A DNA stretch of 21,146 bases. Source: a virus. The notes beneath the pieces are model-generated. The model saw only the letters and a program-made list of their open reading frames with translations. It did no database searches and was not told the DNA's origin. The translations under genes and the position numbers were made by a program. This document shows, piece after piece, positions 1 through 7,249 of this stretch (its first letter is position 1; each line of letters opens with the position of its first letter). The stretch is from positions 1 through 21,146 of the IMG/VR virus record IMGVR_UViG_3300044301_000103; one strand, given 5' to 3'.

Positions 1-1
1 A

Positions 2-940
2 AGAACTAAAGGTTCTCCAGGTCAAGTTATGATGCCAATGCAAACACAAACTATTAATCAACAAGCATTTCCACTCCTTGAATATCTTGACACAGTAAGA
101 GAACAACGTACAGGAATAACAAGATACTCACAAGGCATGGATGCTGACTCTCTAAACAAAACAGCAACTGGTGTTAATGTAATATTAACCCAAGCTCAAA
201 TGAGGGTTGAGTTGATTGCACGTATCTTTGCCGAAACAGGTGTTAAAGATATGTTTACAAAGATATTTGAATTGGTGGTTAAACATCAAGATAAAGAACG
301 TATTATTAAAATTAGAAATACATTCGTACCATTTAGACCAATGGAGTGGCGTAATCGTTGCAACATTTCAATTAACGTGGGTTTAGGTACAGGATCAAGA
401 GATCAACAACTTGCAATCCTAAACAATATTTTACAAACTCAATTAAAAGCATTGGAGTTACAAGGTACTCCTGCTGGTCCAATGGTGAATCTTAGAAACA
501 TCTACAACACACTTGCAAAAATTGTAGAAAACGCTGGATTAAAAAATGCTGGTCTGTTCTTTACAGACCCTGATGTAGGTATGCAACAAATGCCTCCACC
601 ACAGCCACCACAACCAACAGAGTTTGAGAAAGTATCTCAATTACAAGTTCAAGGTGAGAACTACAGGAAACAAATAGATAGTGAAATTAGAATAAAAGAA
701 TTAGAAAAAGGCTATCAAGAAATGATACTGAAGTTTGAAACTAGAATTAAAGAACTTGAGCTACAATACGGAACAAAAATTAATGAAGCTGAAATAAGGC
801 GTGATGCAGCACTTGCAAAAGAAGATTTAGTTCAGCAAGGCAAGATAAGAGAACAAGCTCAAAAAAGCATTGATAAACAACTTGACCAAGCACAACAAAT
901 CATGCAAAACGTAACTAATGGACAAAACCAATCTAAGTAA
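2..940 (+). CDS. Portal protein, C-terminal part (5' end outside window)
   Basis: The frame is open from base 2, so this is the last 312 residues of a longer protein, not a gene starting at the ATG at 29. The sequence resembles the C-terminal half of P22/SU10-type portal proteins, the dodecameric ring at the capsid vertex through which DNA is packaged and ejected. Seen directly: a segment around TRYSQGMDADSLNKTATGV, typical of the portal wing/stem region of this family, then a Pro-rich stretch (PPPQPPQP) and a long charged Gln/Glu/Lys helix with coiled-coil character to the end, as expected for a barrel-type C-terminus. It overlaps the next gene by 23 bases and is followed by scaffold and capsid genes, the usual portal neighbourhood. 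A large terminase gene would be expected upstream, outside the window. Confidence 0.85.
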   Translation, partial: RTKGSPGQVMMPMQTQTINQQAFPLLEYLDTVREQRTGITRYSQGMDADSLNKTATGVNVILTQAQMRVELIARIFAETGVKDMFTKIFELVVKHQDKERIIKIRNTFVPFRPMEWRNRCNISINVGLGTGSRDQQLAILNNILQTQLKALELQGTPAGPMVNLRNIYNTLAKIVENAGLKNAGLFFTDPDVGMQQMPPPQPPQPTEFEKVSQLQVQGENYRKQIDSEIRIKELEKGYQEMILKFETRIKELELQYGTKINEAEIRRDAALAKEDLVQQGKIREQAQKSIDKQLDQAQQIMQNVTNGQNQSK

Positions 941-1190
941 AGAAGTATCAAGAGGCGAAAAAGCCAAATTACTTCTTGATGAACCATTGTTTAAAGAGGC
1001 GTTTGAACTCTTAAAAAAAGAGTATCAAGATGCTTTAATACAAACAAAGCACAATGAAGATGCAGAAAGAAAAGTCTTATGGTTAGCCTATCACCTTACT
1101 GACAAAGTGGAAAACCACTTTCGTACCGTAATGGACACAGGCAAACTCGCTGCACAACAAATCCAACAGCTTAAAAAGAATTCGACTTAA
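918..1190 (+). CDS. Small conserved helical phage protein between portal and scaffold
   Basis: A 90-residue, charged, almost wholly helical protein with no membrane segment and no Cys. It has the look of a small conserved protein commonly found directly after the portal gene in marine and other short-tailed phages, with an N-terminal 'SRGEKAKLLL' region and a C-terminal 'DTGKLAAQQIQQL' helix. The ATG lies inside the end of the portal gene (23-base overlap), which suggests translational coupling. Its position suggests a part in head assembly or packaging, but no function can be read from the sequence. Confidence 0.75.
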   Translation: MDKTNLSKEVSRGEKAKLLLDEPLFKEAFELLKKEYQDALIQTKHNEDAERKVLWLAYHLTDKVENHFRTVMDTGKLAAQQIQQLKKNST

Positions 1191-1241
1191 ATCGAATACA
1201 CCAACCCATAAGGGAGTGTAACATTTAACAAGGAGGTTGTT

Positions 1242-2228
1242 ATGGCTGATAGCCAATCAACTAATGTTATCGAAGCAGGAAACCTAATCAAAGGTCTGAT
1301 GACTGGAGATAAGTCTGCCGATACACCAGTAGAAGAAGCACAAGCTGAATCTACACCAGAAGAAACTCAAGAGGTGGATACGCCAATTGAAGAATCTTCA
1401 CAAATAACCGATGCTCCAATCGAAGAATCATCTTACGAAGAGGGGCAAGAATTATCTGAGTCGACTGATATACAAGAAAACTCTGAGGAGCCTGTTTACA
1501 CTGTAACCATTGATGGTACAGACTATGAGGTGACCCAAGATGAGTTAATTCAAGGGTATCAACGAAATGCAGATTACACTCGTAAAACACAGGAACTTGC
1601 TGCTGAAAAACAACAGTCAAGTGACTTTGTAGAACGATCAAAAAAAGACGTTGAAACGAAACTTGCAAAACTTGACCAACTTAATCAAGCTGCACAATCT
1701 CAATTACAACAAGAATATGCACAGATTGACTTTGAAAAACTATACGAAGAAGATCCTGCCGAAGCTGCCAGACTAGAGCATAAAATGCGAAAGAAAAACG
1801 AACAGCTACAGCAAGTGCAAAGACAAACTCAAGAGTTACAAACTCAAGAGTTTTCTAAATACTTAGAAGAACAACAGAAACAGTTATCTGTTAAAGTACC
1901 AGAGATGAATCATCCTGAAAAGAGTTCCGAGTTTAAAAAACAAATGAGGAATTATCTTTCATCAGTTGGCTTTAACAATCAAGAGATTGATTCTGTTTAT
2001 GACCACAGATATGTTTTACTTGTTAGAGATGCGATGAATTATCGTAATCTTCAAAAAGCTAAACCAGAAATTAAAAAGAAAGCGGTCAATGCTCCTAAAG
2101 TTGTAAAAGGTGGTGTGTCAAAATCAAAAGGTCAACAACAAGCGGAAGTTAGACGTCAACAACTCTCAAAGCTACGTAAAACTGGTAAGGTTGCAGATGC
2201 AGCTAAACTGTTTCGTAGTTTAGTATAA
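1242..2228 (+). CDS. Capsid scaffolding protein
   Basis: A 328-residue protein placed immediately before the major capsid gene, where phage scaffolds normally lie. The first ~85 residues are very acidic and rich in Glu, Ser, Thr and Pro, probably disordered. They are followed by a short module (YTVTIDGTDYEVTQDELIQG, roughly residues 86-106) and then a long Gln/Glu/Lys coiled-coil helix. The C-terminus is strongly basic (KPEIKKKAVNAPKVVKGG onward). Scaffolds of this type bind the inner coat surface through a basic C-terminal segment. A strong Shine-Dalgarno AAGGAGG at 1230-1236 supports the ATG at 1242. Function is inferred from composition and position; no enzyme motif is seen. Confidence 0.8.
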   Translation: MADSQSTNVIEAGNLIKGLMTGDKSADTPVEEAQAESTPEETQEVDTPIEESSQITDAPIEESSYEEGQELSESTDIQENSEEPVYTVTIDGTDYEVTQDELIQGYQRNADYTRKTQELAAEKQQSSDFVERSKKDVETKLAKLDQLNQAAQSQLQQEYAQIDFEKLYEEDPAEAARLEHKMRKKNEQLQQVQRQTQELQTQEFSKYLEEQQKQLSVKVPEMNHPEKSSEFKKQMRNYLSSVGFNNQEIDSVYDHRYVLLVRDAMNYRNLQKAKPEIKKKAVNAPKVVKGGVSKSKGQQQAEVRRQQLSKLRKTGKVADAAKLFRSLV

Positions 2229-2244
2229 CAAGAAGGAGGCTGTA

Positions 2245-3192
2245 ATGGCACAACCAACTAACTTGTACGATACATTTGAAACTGTAGGTATTCGAGAGGA
2301 TTTAGTAGATGTAATCTATAATGTTTCTCCAGAGGATACCCCAATTTTAAGTGCAATACCTCGTACAACCGCAAAATCAACAAAGCACGAATGGCAACTA
2401 GATAGCCTTGCTACACCTGCAACTAACGCAGTTATTGAAGGTGATGACGCAACTATTGATGCTATGACTGCAACGACTAGAGCATTTAACTATTGTCAAA
2501 TTTCTGACAAAGTAATTGCACTTTCTGGTACACAATCTGCTGTAGATGCAGCAGGTAGAGCTGACGAAATGGCTTACCAGATTGCTAAAAAATCAAAAGA
2601 ACTAAAGAAAGATATGGAGTTCGATATTATCGAGCCGAATGTTCAAGCTGCTGGTTCAGCAACTGCCGCTAGAGAGCTAGGATCTATTCCTACTTGGTTA
2701 AAAACTAACGGTGACGCTGGAACAAGTGGTTCACTTTCTACTGGTTCTGGTACTGACTTACCTGGTTCAGGTACAGACAGAGATTTAACTGAAGCAATTC
2801 TAAAAACAGTTATTAAAGAAGTTTACGTTTCAGGTGGAGAAATGGATATGTTAGTATGTCCACCATCAGTAAAACAAGTAATATCTGGTTTTAATGCTAA
2901 TACAACTCGTTTTGGTCCTGCAGGAGATAAAACAGAGTATGCAGCTATTGACGTTTATAGCTCAGACTTTGGTGATCTTCGTATTGTACCAAACAGAGTA
3001 ATGGCTACTACTGACGCTAAAGATGTATTCATCCTACAGCGTGATATGTTAGCTGCTGCTTACCTAAGAGATTTCCAAATTCAAGATCTTGCCAAAACTG
3101 GTGACTCTGAAAAGAAACAACTTTTAGTTGAGTACACATTGGAAGTACGAAATGAAGCCGCACACGGTATCATTTTAGATATTAACCAATAA
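2245..3192 (+). CDS. Major capsid protein (SU10-like, DUF5309-type)
   Basis: A 315-residue protein that forms the icosahedral shell. The N-terminus (TNLYDTFETVGIREDLVDV, then SPEDTPILSAIPR) is characteristic of the SU10-like/DUF5309 major capsid family, an HK97-fold coat. A Gly/Ser/Thr loop near residues 150-175 (GTSGSLSTGSGTDLPGSGT) looks like a flexible surface or E-loop insertion. The C-terminal part contains a segment ending DMLAAAYLRDFQIQDLAKTGD, common in this family. An ideal Shine-Dalgarno AAGGAGG lies at 2233-2239, five bases before the ATG, as expected for the most abundant virion protein. A hairpin follows directly after the stop codon. Confidence 0.9.
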   Translation: MAQPTNLYDTFETVGIREDLVDVIYNVSPEDTPILSAIPRTTAKSTKHEWQLDSLATPATNAVIEGDDATIDAMTATTRAFNYCQISDKVIALSGTQSAVDAAGRADEMAYQIAKKSKELKKDMEFDIIEPNVQAAGSATAARELGSIPTWLKTNGDAGTSGSLSTGSGTDLPGSGTDRDLTEAILKTVIKEVYVSGGEMDMLVCPPSVKQVISGFNANTTRFGPAGDKTEYAAIDVYSSDFGDLRIVPNRVMATTDAKDVFILQRDMLAAAYLRDFQIQDLAKTGDSEKKQLLVEYTLEVRNEAAHGIILDINQ

Positions 3193-3201
3193 TACTAATT
3201 A

Positions 3202-3225
3202 GTAGGGGAGCTTCGGCTCCCTTAC
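3202..3225 (+). terminator. UUCG-loop hairpin after the capsid gene
   Basis: GTAGGGGAGC (3202-3211) pairs with GCTCCCTTAC (3216-3225) through ten base pairs, one of them G-U, around a TTCG tetraloop. This is a very stable cUUCGg hairpin, ten bases after the capsid stop codon. Only three T follow the stem, so it is at best a partial intrinsic terminator. It may instead be an mRNA-stability or processing element that raises capsid expression relative to downstream genes. Confidence 0.7.
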
Positions 3226-3253
3226 TTTAGAATAATTCTAAGAAGGAAAACAA

Positions 3254-3541
3254 ATGAATAAAGCTCCAACAACATTTAAACCGTCAACTACACAGACAGT
3301 AGCTGCAGGTTCAACCTCTGCTGCGTCAAGTGCGTTTGGATCGGAAACTAGAGAAGTAAGAATTGTAACAACTGTAGATGCTTATGTTGAATTTGGTAGT
3401 TCACCTACTGCAAGTTCATCATCATTAATTGTACCTGCATTTACTGTAGAATATTTTAGAGTGGCTCCAGCAAGTAAAGTAGCTGTACTAAGAGTAGGTT
3501 CTACTACTGGAACATCAAGAGTAACTGAACTTACCCAATAA
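3254..3541 (+). CDS. Small Ser/Thr-rich structural (decoration-like) protein
   Basis: A 95-residue protein rich in Ser, Thr, Ala and Val, with alternating hydrophobic stretches suggesting a small beta barrel (EVRIVTTVDAYVEFG, then VEYFRVAPASKVAVLRVG). No enzyme motif, Cys or membrane segment. Small beta proteins directly after the coat gene often act as capsid decoration or stabilising proteins, so that role is plausible but unproven. AAGGA at 3243-3247 serves as ribosome binding site. The stop overlaps the next start by one base (TAATG). Confidence 0.7.
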   Translation: MNKAPTTFKPSTTQTVAAGSTSAASSAFGSETREVRIVTTVDAYVEFGSSPTASSSSLIVPAFTVEYFRVAPASKVAVLRVGSTTGTSRVTELTQ

Positions 3542-3723
3542 TGAAACCAGCTTTTTTTTCAATACGAAGTCAGGATCGTTACCGTAACCGTAGGACAGAT
3601 GTGCCTAATGATGCGGTATTACTAGAAGATTTAACTTACCTATTAAAAGAAGGTGGCGATAATATTATTTTAGAACAAGGAGTCGGTGTTTCTTATGAAA
3701 CAGATACTCCAATTTCAAATTAG
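3541..3723 (+). CDS. Hypothetical 60-residue phage protein
   Basis: A 60-residue protein started by an ATG that shares a base with the preceding stop (TAATG). A basic N-terminal half (SIRSQDRYRNRRTDV) is followed by an acidic half with paired 'LLEDLTYLLKEGGDN' and 'IILEQGVG' segments. No known family is recognised. Its place in a tightly coupled chain of structural genes supports it being real. Confidence 0.5.
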   Translation: MKPAFFSIRSQDRYRNRRTDVPNDAVLLEDLTYLLKEGGDNIILEQGVGVSYETDTPISN

Positions 3724-3866
3724 TGGCAAAAAAGTGGAAAGCCTATAACGAACACGAAGCTACACACAATGGTACTTCTTTAGGTCGTAACCCCAAAACA
3801 AGTTCAATGAATAAAAAAAAGAAACAAGATTTTAAAAAATATCGTGGTCAAGGCAAACGTAGATGA
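3723..3866 (+). CDS. Very small basic protein (47 residues), GTG start
   Basis: The frame opens with GTG at 3723, which overlaps the TAG stop of the previous gene (TAGTG), and runs 47 codons to TGA at 3864-3866. The protein begins (M)AKKWKAYNEHEATHNG and ends in a strongly basic tract (MNKKKKQDFKKYRGQGKRR). No family is recognised with confidence; the composition suggests nucleic-acid binding or packing inside the head. Evidence for it is the seamless junctions on both sides (TAGTG before, ATGA after) and the lack of any other gene in this space. Confidence 0.5.
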   Translation: MAKKWKAYNEHEATHNGTSLGRNPKTSSMNKKKKQDFKKYRGQGKRR

Positions 3867-3988
3867 CCATAGTAAAGAGCTTTGAAGAACTTTGTAAAAT
3901 CCTTAAAGAAAGAGAAAAAAGTTCTGAACAACTTAAAAAAAACAACCAAAGAAAAAAACAAACTAAAAAGAGGATAAAAAATGGCTGA
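3863..3988 (+). CDS. Very small Lys-rich helical protein (41 residues)
   Basis: An ATG overlapping the stop of the preceding small gene by four bases (ATGA at 3863-3866) opens 41 codons, ending within the start region of the next gene. The product begins MTIVKSFEELCKILKEREK and then becomes almost only Lys, Arg, Asn and Gln, forming a charged helix. No function is recognised. It fills the space between the GTG-started gene and the fibre-like gene, and its last codons contain the AAGAGG (3968-3973) that serves as ribosome binding site for the next gene. Confidence 0.4.
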   Translation: MTIVKSFEELCKILKEREKSSEQLKKNNQRKKQTKKRIKNG

Positions 3989-4814
3989 CAGTAAGATTAG
4001 TGATTTGACAGCATTAACAACAACAGCATCAGGTGATTCGTTACCTATTGTAGATGCAGATGCTAGTGCTACTAAAAAAATCACAGTAGAAAATATATTT
4101 AAAGGCATACCTGTAAGTGTAGGGGTAAACGTAGCTACACCACTTGCTAAATTGCACGTAGTTAGAGATGCTGTAAATCATTCAACAAATAGTTCACTAG
4201 CACCAATACGTACTGAAGATGATACTAGACCAGGTATTTTTATTACAGGTAATGCAGATAATATAGGTATTATACAATTTGGTGATAACGCATCTGTAAA
4301 CTCGGGTGAAATTTATTACGATCACGGTGCTGATAAATTTAGTTTTAGAACTGCAGGAACTGTACAAGCAACTTTAGCTGATGGCGTATTAGCACCAGAA
4401 ACAGACTCAGATGTAGACTTAGGTACTTCCTCTTTGTACTTTAAAGACGCATACATTGATTCTATAACTACAACTGGTGCATTAAATGGAGCATTAAAAA
4501 GATGGACAGCCAAAACTGCTAACTATACAGCAGTAGCTGGAGATAGAGTTCTTGCTGACACATCTGGCGGTGCTTGGACATTAACACTTCCTGCTTCACC
4601 TGCAGTCGGAGATGAAATACACATACTTGATTCAACAGCGTCATTTGACAACAACAACTTAACAGTTGCAAGAAACAGTTTAAAAATACAAGGTGGTACT
4701 GCAGACCTAACATTAACTACAGAAAATACTGGTATTGGTCTTGTATATATGAGTTCAACTTATGGATGGAGAGTTTTAATAGACGCATACGATGTAACTT
4801 TAACGGAGTTATAG
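3981..4814 (+). CDS. Fibre-like virion protein beside the capsid gene (head- or tail-fibre candidate)
   Basis: A 277-residue beta-rich protein. The N-terminus (SKISDLTALTTTASGDSLP) matches the 'KISDLT...IVD' entry module used by many marine phage structural and fibre proteins. A 'GVNVATPLAKLHV' motif follows, and the middle has fibre-shaft-like repeats with 'SDVDLGTSSLYFKDAYI'. From about residue 173 there is a separate domain (DTSGGAWTLTLPASPAVGD, then LTVARNS, ending GWRVL) of the kind found at the ends of phage fibre proteins. It sits between capsid and connector genes, far from the main fibre at 13.9 kb, so it could be a head fibre or a tail appendage. A ribosome binding site AAGAGG lies at 3968-3973. 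Confidence 0.7.
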   Translation: MADSKISDLTALTTTASGDSLPIVDADASATKKITVENIFKGIPVSVGVNVATPLAKLHVVRDAVNHSTNSSLAPIRTEDDTRPGIFITGNADNIGIIQFGDNASVNSGEIYYDHGADKFSFRTAGTVQATLADGVLAPETDSDVDLGTSSLYFKDAYIDSITTTGALNGALKRWTAKTANYTAVAGDRVLADTSGGAWTLTLPASPAVGDEIHILDSTASFDNNNLTVARNSLKIQGGTADLTLTTENTGIGLVYMSSTYGWRVLIDAYDVTLTEL

Positions 4815-4815
4815 T

Positions 4816-5133
4816 ATGGAGGATATTTATAATCCTAACCAACAAATTCACATTGATAGGGGTACTAGAAAACTTGTTGTAAGAAGTAGACAAGATACAA
4901 CCCCTATCTTAGAACAAAATAAAACATTTCGTAATCATATACCTGAAGCACAAACAGGTGATTTACAACGCATAGCACAGATACCTGTGATTGCATTAAA
5001 AGTAAAAACCAAAGAAAGATTTGGTCACTCTAACTTTTACAAACTTGATAGTGAACAACAAAAAAACATTATTAGGGAAATGGTAAACAGTAATGAGTAT
5101 ATGTTTTTTAGAACAGGAGATAAGAAATTATAA
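4816..5133 (+). CDS. Conserved small phage protein upstream of adaptor
   Basis: A 105-residue soluble protein with an N-terminal 'ILEQNKTFRN' segment, a central 'IAQIPVIALKVKTKERFG' and a C-terminal 'NEYMFFRTGDKKL'. I associate this pattern with small proteins that precede adaptor genes in P22/SU10-like phages, but I cannot name a function. GGAG at 4805-4808 is a good ribosome binding site, seven bases before the ATG. Its stop overlaps the adaptor start by one base (TAATG), so it is probably co-translated with the head-tail connector genes. Confidence 0.65.
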   Translation: MEDIYNPNQQIHIDRGTRKLVVRSRQDTTPILEQNKTFRNHIPEAQTGDLQRIAQIPVIALKVKTKERFGHSNFYKLDSEQQKNIIREMVNSNEYMFFRTGDKKL

Positions 5134-5783
5134 TGGCTTTAGATAATTATGCAAACTTAAAAACTGCAATAGCAAACTTCTTAGCAAGAGATGATCTTAC
5201 TTCTGAAATAGATGACTTTATAGATTTAACAGAAGCTGACTTTAATCGTAGATTAAGAATAAGACCAATGGAAACAGTAGATGCTTCTTTTTCAATAGAC
5301 GCAGCTACAGAGGCTTTGCCTACTGGGTTTTTAAAAGTACGAAGTTTTGTTTTAACAAGTCCTAATCCTGATAGAACATTAGTATTAATGACACCGTTTC
5401 ATCAAGCTGAAACAACAGGCTCAGACAGTTCTGGACAACCAAGAGGCTACTCTATTGAAGGATCAAACTTTAGGTTTAGTCCTGTACCAGATTCTACGTA
5501 CACTGCTAGATTAAGTTATTACAAAGCATTTGACCCTATAAGTTCATCTACAGCAACTAATCATATTTTAACAAACTATCCTGATATATATTTATTTGGT
5601 GCTTTATATTTTGGTTCTACATTTTTACGAGGAATGGACCCACAAACCGTTGCACAATTTAAAGGTCAATATGAGGCTGCATTACAACAAGCAGAAATTG
5701 CTGATAGCAAAGATAAATATAATGGTTCGCCTTTAGTACAAAGAACAGGAATTAACATTAACAATTTTGATAACGTAAGATAA
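5133..5783 (+). CDS. Head-tail adaptor protein (SU10/P22 gp4-like)
   Basis: A 216-residue protein forming the ring that joins the portal to the tail. The N-terminal helical part (NLKTAIANFLARDDLTSEID, then DFIDLTEADFNRRLRIRPM) is the family signature of phage SU10-type adaptors and related short-tail gp4-like proteins. The middle is a beta region and the C-terminal half carries 'YPDIYLFGALYFGSTFL' and a helix (FKGQYEAALQQAEIADSK), also typical of this family. It is linked by TAATG overlaps to the genes on both sides, upstream of the gp10-like nozzle protein, the expected order. Confidence 0.8.
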   Translation: MALDNYANLKTAIANFLARDDLTSEIDDFIDLTEADFNRRLRIRPMETVDASFSIDAATEALPTGFLKVRSFVLTSPNPDRTLVLMTPFHQAETTGSDSSGQPRGYSIEGSNFRFSPVPDSTYTARLSYYKAFDPISSSTATNHILTNYPDIYLFGALYFGSTFLRGMDPQTVAQFKGQYEAALQQAEIADSKDKYNGSPLVQRTGININNFDNVR

Positions 5784-7249
5784 TGCAAGTACCTTTTGGA
5801 GAATGGCTACCAGACCTACCAGATCACGTAAATCCTGGCACTACACAAGCCTTAAATGTATTTCCTGCTGCTAACAGTTATAGACCTTTTCAGAACATAG
5901 CTGTTACTTCAAGCAATGCACTAACAGCAAGATGTCAAGGAGCTAGGTCGTTTAAATCTGATGGTGGCGTAGTTAGTATATTTGCTGGTGACGCAACCAA
6001 GCTATATAAATTAACATCTAATGCTTTTGTAGATGAAAGTGGTGGAACGACATTTAGTTTCTCAGATAATTTTTATTGGGATTTTATAAGGTTTGGTGAA
6101 GTTGTTATAGCATTTAATGGTGATGATGCACCTCAAGCCTGGACATTAGATTCATCATCTGACTTTGCTGCATTAGGAGGTTCACCTCCAACATTTAGAC
6201 ACGCTGCAGTTGTAAACAACTTTGTAGTCACAGGGTTTCAACCGTCTGCACAAAACAAAGTACAATGGTCAGCAGTAAACAGTGCAACAAGTTGGACAGC
6301 AGGTACTAATCAAGCTGACTCAGAAACATTACCTGAAGGCGGAGTAATTACAGGTGTTACTGGTGGACAATACGGATTGATATTTCAAGAAAATAGAATT
6401 ACACGAATGGATTATCGTGGTGGTAATGTTATTTTTTCTTTTAGGCGTGTTGAAGATAACAGAGGAGCTGTACAAGGCAAAAACGTAATTCAGGTTGGTA
6501 ATTTAGTTTACTTCTTATCTGAGGATGGTTTTTATGTTACAGATGGTTCTGCTGCAAAACCTATTGGTGCTAACAAAGTAGACCGTTTTTTTTATAATGA
6601 TTTAAAACAATCATTACGAGAAAGAGTAAGAGCATCATACGACCACGAAAACAAACTAGTAATGTGGTCTTACCCATCTGCTACAGGTAATAACTCAAGT
6701 ACGCAAAACGATAAAATATTAATTTACCATATAGCTAGTAATCGTTGGTCAATAGTTGAAATAGACCACGAAGTTATTATAGATTTCTTGTCAGCAGGAT
6801 ATACATTAGAAGAATTAGATGATTACCCTGCATCAGGTACAAACGACATAGATGCTATTACGGTTTCGTTAGATAGTGCTTTGTTCTCTGGTGGATTACG
6901 TTCTGTTGGTGTATTTGACACTGACCATAAATTAGGATCCTTTGGTGGTGATACTTTAAAAGCAGAAATAGGTACTGCAGAAACAGAAATATTTCCACAA
7001 AGTAGGTCTTTAGTAACTCACGTTAGACCTATTGTAGATACATCATCTGCTACGGGCTCGTTGAGTTTTAGAAACAAAGTAGCTGAAACTGCGTCAACGA
7101 CAGCAGAAAGTTCAATGCACACTACAGGAACCATACCGTTTCATAAAAGTGCAAGATATTTTAGATTTAACTTACAAGTTCCAGCAGCATCTACGTGGAC
7201 AGACGCACAAGGAATTGACATAGAAGCAATTAAAGAAGGATATAGATAA
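5783..7249 (+). CDS. Tail nozzle/hub protein (P22 gp10-like)
   Basis: A 488-residue, mainly beta protein. It begins VPFGEWLPDLPDHVNPGT and continues with 'ALNVFPAANSYRPF', an N-terminal pattern shared by P22 gp10-like tail stabilisation/nozzle proteins of short-tailed phages. A chain of repeated beta segments with aromatic and Gly residues follows (for example 'YWDFIRFGEVVIAFNG' and 'GLIFQENRITRMDYRG'), consistent with a propeller-like body. The family extends the head-tail channel and closes it until ejection. Position directly after the adaptor supports the call. It is joined to both neighbours by TAATG one-base overlaps. Confidence 0.8.
   Translation: MQVPFGEWLPDLPDHVNPGTTQALNVFPAANSYRPFQNIAVTSSNALTARCQGARSFKSDGGVVSIFAGDATKLYKLTSNAFVDESGGTTFSFSDNFYWDFIRFGEVVIAFNGDDAPQAWTLDSSSDFAALGGSPPTFRHAAVVNNFVVTGFQPSAQNKVQWSAVNSATSWTAGTNQADSETLPEGGVITGVTGGQYGLIFQENRITRMDYRGGNVIFSFRRVEDNRGAVQGKNVIQVGNLVYFLSEDGFYVTDGSAAKPIGANKVDRFFYNDLKQSLRERVRASYDHENKLVMWSYPSATGNNSSTQNDKILIYHIASNRWSIVEIDHEVIIDFLSAGYTLEELDDYPASGTNDIDAITVSLDSALFSGGLRSVGVFDTDHKLGSFGGDTLKAEIGTAETEIFPQSRSLVTHVRPIVDTSSATGSLSFRNKVAETASTTAESSMHTTGTIPFHKSARYFRFNLQVPAASTWTDAQGIDIEAIKEGYR

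Noticed and set aside
29-31. ATG at 29 as the start of the first gene
   Set aside because: The same frame is open to base 2 with portal-like sequence, so this is an internal Met of a gene cut by the window edge.
1351-1668. 105-codon minus-strand frame inside the scaffold gene
   Set aside because: Arises from Gln/Glu codons of the scaffold read in antisense; no start signal and no family resemblance.
3228-3240. TAGAA-TAA-TTCTA palindrome after the capsid hairpin
   Set aside because: Short and A/T-only apart from one pair; likely chance in this base composition. No promoter elements around it.
3848-4108. 86-codon minus-strand frame with membrane-like product
   Set aside because: The Phe/Leu-rich product is simply the antisense of Lys-rich (AAA/AAG) sequence.
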